Assembly: GCA_964478455.1 (NCBI GenBank)
Contig: CAYZJD010000018.1
Location: 1-23,597, forward strand
DNA length: 23,597 bases
Reading direction: 5' to 3'
From: CAYZJD01 sp964478455
GTDB taxonomy: Bacteria > Acidobacteriota > Terriglobia > Bryobacterales > Bryobacteraceae
Both the position numbers and the translations under genes were made by a program. Below the pieces are notes generated by a model. The model did no database searches and was not told the origin of the DNA. It was given only the letters and a program-made list of their open reading frames with translations. This document shows, piece after piece, positions 21,980 to 23,597 of this stretch; position 1 is the first letter of the stretch; each line of letters starts with the position of its first letter.

Positions 21980-23068
21980 ATGAGTGAAATCACACGCCGC
22001 GGTGTTGTTCGAGGAGCGCTGGGTACGCTGGCCTCGGAACAGGCGATCCGCCGGAGCGCATCCGCGACCCCTAAGGCGCCGGGGCAGCCCGGCATCCAGC
22101 TTGCCTTCATGCTTGCGCCGGGCCAGAGGGACCGGCAGAGACTGGCGAAGCAAATGGGAGTGAACCACGCGATCATCAGCGTCAGCCGCGAACTGAGTAG
22201 GGCGAGGAGAGAGGACTACTCGTCCGTCCTCCAACGCATCAAGGACGAATATACTGACGCCGGCTTGTCCATCGCCGGGGTGGAAAGCCACCCTGTCCCG
22301 GCGGAGAAGATCAAACTCGGGCTTGCGGGTCGCGATGAAGAGATTGAGAACTACCGCTGGGCCATCGAGGCGCTGGGCAAGGCAGGGATCCCCATGGTGT
22401 GCTACAACTTCATGGCCGGCCTGGGTTGGTACAGGACCAGCATGAAGACACCCGGCCGCGGCGGCGCCCTGGTCAGCGAGTTCGACTACGAGGTTTCCCA
22501 GCGCCAAGGCCTCACGGAATGGGGCGAGGTCAGCGAAGAAAGGATCTGGAGCAACATCGAGTATTTCCTGAAGGCGATCGTTCCGGTGGCCGAAAAGGCC
22601 GGCATCAAGATGGCGCTGCACCCCGACGACCCGCCGATCTCACCGCTCCGCGGCATCGGGCGCATCCTCACGAGCGCCGTCAACTACCGCCGGGTGATGG
22701 ACATGGTCCCAAGCCCGATCAACGGCGTCACCTATTGCCAGGCGAACTTCAAGGCGATGGGCGAAGACATCGAAGCTCTTGCCAGGCAGTGGTGCCGCGA
22801 GAAGAAGATCTTCTTCGTCCACTTCCGGGACATCGAAGGGGACAAGCGCCATTTCGTCGAGACGTTCCACGACAACGGCCCCACTGACATGGCCCGGATG
22901 ATGAAGGTCTACCACGATTCCGGCTTCCGCGGGCCCATGCGACTCGACCACGCTCCGACAATGGAAGGCGAATCCAACGAGCATCCCGGCTACATGGTCC
23001 TCGGTCGCATTTATGCGATCGGGTACATGAAAGGGCTGCTCGATGGGCAGAGAATTCCGTACGAGTGA
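21980..23068 (+). CDS. uxuA: Mannonate dehydratase, UxuA family, with Tat-like leader
   Basis: This 362-residue xylose-isomerase-like TIM-barrel enzyme converts D-mannonate to 2-keto-3-deoxy-D-gluconate in hexuronate breakdown. Family motifs are seen in order: MALHPDDPP (H214), TYCQANF (C253; CQGNF is usual), FVHFRDIEG (H281), VETFHDNGPTDM and RLDHAPTM (D323). His, Cys, His and Asp are the expected metal ligands. The N-terminus SEITRRGVVRGALGTLAS resembles a Tat leader, though its hydrophobic core is short. Canonical UxuA is cytosolic. The ATG at 21980 has GGAGAGGTGA about 10 bases upstream. It follows the truncated sugar isomerase copy. The ManD-like enzyme at 6154 may catalyse the same step by an unrelated fold. 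Confidence 0.9.
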   Translation: MSEITRRGVVRGALGTLASEQAIRRSASATPKAPGQPGIQLAFMLAPGQRDRQRLAKQMGVNHAIISVSRELSRARREDYSSVLQRIKDEYTDAGLSIAGVESHPVPAEKIKLGLAGRDEEIENYRWAIEALGKAGIPMVCYNFMAGLGWYRTSMKTPGRGGALVSEFDYEVSQRQGLTEWGEVSEERIWSNIEYFLKAIVPVAEKAGIKMALHPDDPPISPLRGIGRILTSAVNYRRVMDMVPSPINGVTYCQANFKAMGEDIEALARQWCREKKIFFVHFRDIEGDKRHFVETFHDNGPTDMARMMKVYHDSGFRGPMRLDHAPTMEGESNEHPGYMVLGRIYAIGYMKGLLDGQRIPYE

Positions 23069-23229
23069 TCCTGGAACTCAGATTTCTGTTTCCGTGACCT
23101 GATCCGCGGCCGACGGCCGGGAAGCCTCACGGCCGGGCGCTCACTGCGCGACACGATGCAGCACAGGTTCCCAGGCCAGCGACCCATCCCTCCACAGACT
23201 CCCCATTGGCTAGAATAAAGGCCGACCTC

Positions 23230-23445
23230 ATGGCTGACTTCCATCCGTTGCAGGTCGAACTCGAACGGGAAGAGGACGGCAGATGGCTGGCCTCTGTTCC
23301 GGAGCTTCCCGGCGTCATGGCATACGGGGCCACCGGGGATGAGGCGATCCGAAAAGCGAAAGCCATTGCGTTGCAGGTGCTCGCCGACATGGTTGAAAGT
23401 GGCGAAGAGGTGCCTGACTCCCTGAAGGTCTTGTTCGCCGCGTGA
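23230..23445 (+). CDS. hicB: HicB-family antitoxin
   Basis: This 71-residue protein has the partial RNase-H-like HicB fold, marked by VELEREEDGRWLASVPELPG and the following helix GDEAIRKAKAIALQVLADM. HicB proteins bind and block the HicA mRNA interferase. The TTG at 23206 is in frame, but the conserved part begins at the ATG at 23230, which has AAAGG 8 bases upstream and TAGAAT at 23211-23216 as a possible -10. The TGA overlaps the GTG of the hicA remnant (GTGA), the expected antitoxin-toxin coupling. No C-terminal DNA-binding domain is present, so autoregulation would need another factor. Confidence 0.88.
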   Translation: MADFHPLQVELEREEDGRWLASVPELPGVMAYGATGDEAIRKAKAIALQVLADMVESGEEVPDSLKVLFAA

Positions 23446-23597
23446 GCCAGTGGCGAGCCACCAAAGCGCGTCTACGCGGCTTTGCTCCGTATCGGCTGGA
23501 CATTCAAGAAGCAGGTCGGCTCGCATCGCCGCCTTCAACTCCCGGGATGGCGTAACTTCACTTTCAGCTTCCACGACAGTGAAGAGATCGGCCCGGC
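23442..23597 (+). pseudogene. hicA: HicA toxin gene, frameshifted and cut by the window end
   Basis: From GTG 23442 the frame reads VSQWRATKA, a usual HicA start. Homology then jumps to the frame beginning near 23464-23473: KRVYAALLRIGWTFKKQ, then VGSHRRLQLPGWRNF and FHDSEEIGP. The GSHRRL segment holds the catalytic His of HicA. The original frame instead continues into unrelated codons and stops. The break lies at AAAGCGCGTC. Loss of one 5-base repeat unit (AAGCG) or a 1-base insertion would explain it. As written no functional toxin is made, while its antitoxin is intact. A sequencing error cannot be ruled out. The C-terminus lies beyond the window. Confidence 0.75.

Noticed and set aside
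1..23597. CRISPR arrays, tRNA or rRNA genes, transposases or IS ends
   Set aside because: No regularly spaced direct repeats, no RNA gene recognisable by eye, and no transposase-like or integrase-like protein on either strand.

Overview
The window is GC-rich bacterial DNA, most likely from an acidobacterium of the Solibacter/Bryobacter type. That placement is inferred from style of gene content and was not tested by phylogeny. The clues are many short twin-arginine (Tat) leaders of the form RRDFLG on sugar-active enzymes, several starts that look leaderless, and a dense mix of toxin-antitoxin modules.

Layout. 43-3757 (minus): a SAM-dependent O-methyltransferase and a short-type alpha-glucan phosphorylase. 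3907-4752 (plus): an exported RraA-like protein, followed by a REP-like inverted repeat. 4898-5683 (minus): a PhzF-family protein, then about 470 bp of noncoding DNA with a strong hairpin. 6154-9526 (plus): a Tat-exported ManD-type enolase-superfamily dehydratase, a stand-alone MNT-type nucleotidyltransferase and a Tat-exported DUF362 protein. 9554-12577 (minus): an Xre-RES toxin-antitoxin pair behind a palindromic operator, and an exported gluzincin metallopeptidase. 12814-18650 (plus): a tight six-gene operon encoding a Tat beta-propeller, an ACS-type MFS transporter, an Fe-S protein, a Cys-rich partner, an exported amidohydrolase and a Tat sugar isomerase. Its first four genes overlap or nearly touch.

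18811-20967 is an accessory island that I read as an integron gene-cassette array without an integrase (a CALIN). All genes and all attC-like sites are on the minus strand. In transcription order the cassettes carry a RelE-like toxin with an Xre antitoxin, a small membrane protein, a GIY-YIG-like gene broken by an in-frame TGA, and a HEPN-like protein with an RX4H motif. Three attC-like sites of 62-65 bp and one half-site were found.

20990-21911 is a rearrangement scar. The 3' fragment of what looks like a radical-SAM gene (minus) abuts a second copy of the operon's last gene (plus) that lacks its first 98 codons. The copy aligns without gaps to the first one at a constant offset of 3261 bp. 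After it come a Tat-exported mannonate dehydratase (UxuA, 21980-23068) and a HicB-HicA pair whose toxin is frameshifted and cut by the window end.

Functional theme. The ManD-like and UxuA-like dehydratases, the ACS transporter, the sugar isomerases, the RraA-like protein and the amidohydrolase suggest uptake and breakdown of sugar acids, with several enzymes placed outside the cytoplasm. The most likely undescribed system is the Fe-S/Cys-rich protein pair at 14875-16397. The cassette array, with its unfamiliar HEPN and membrane-protein cassettes, is the most interesting mobile element.
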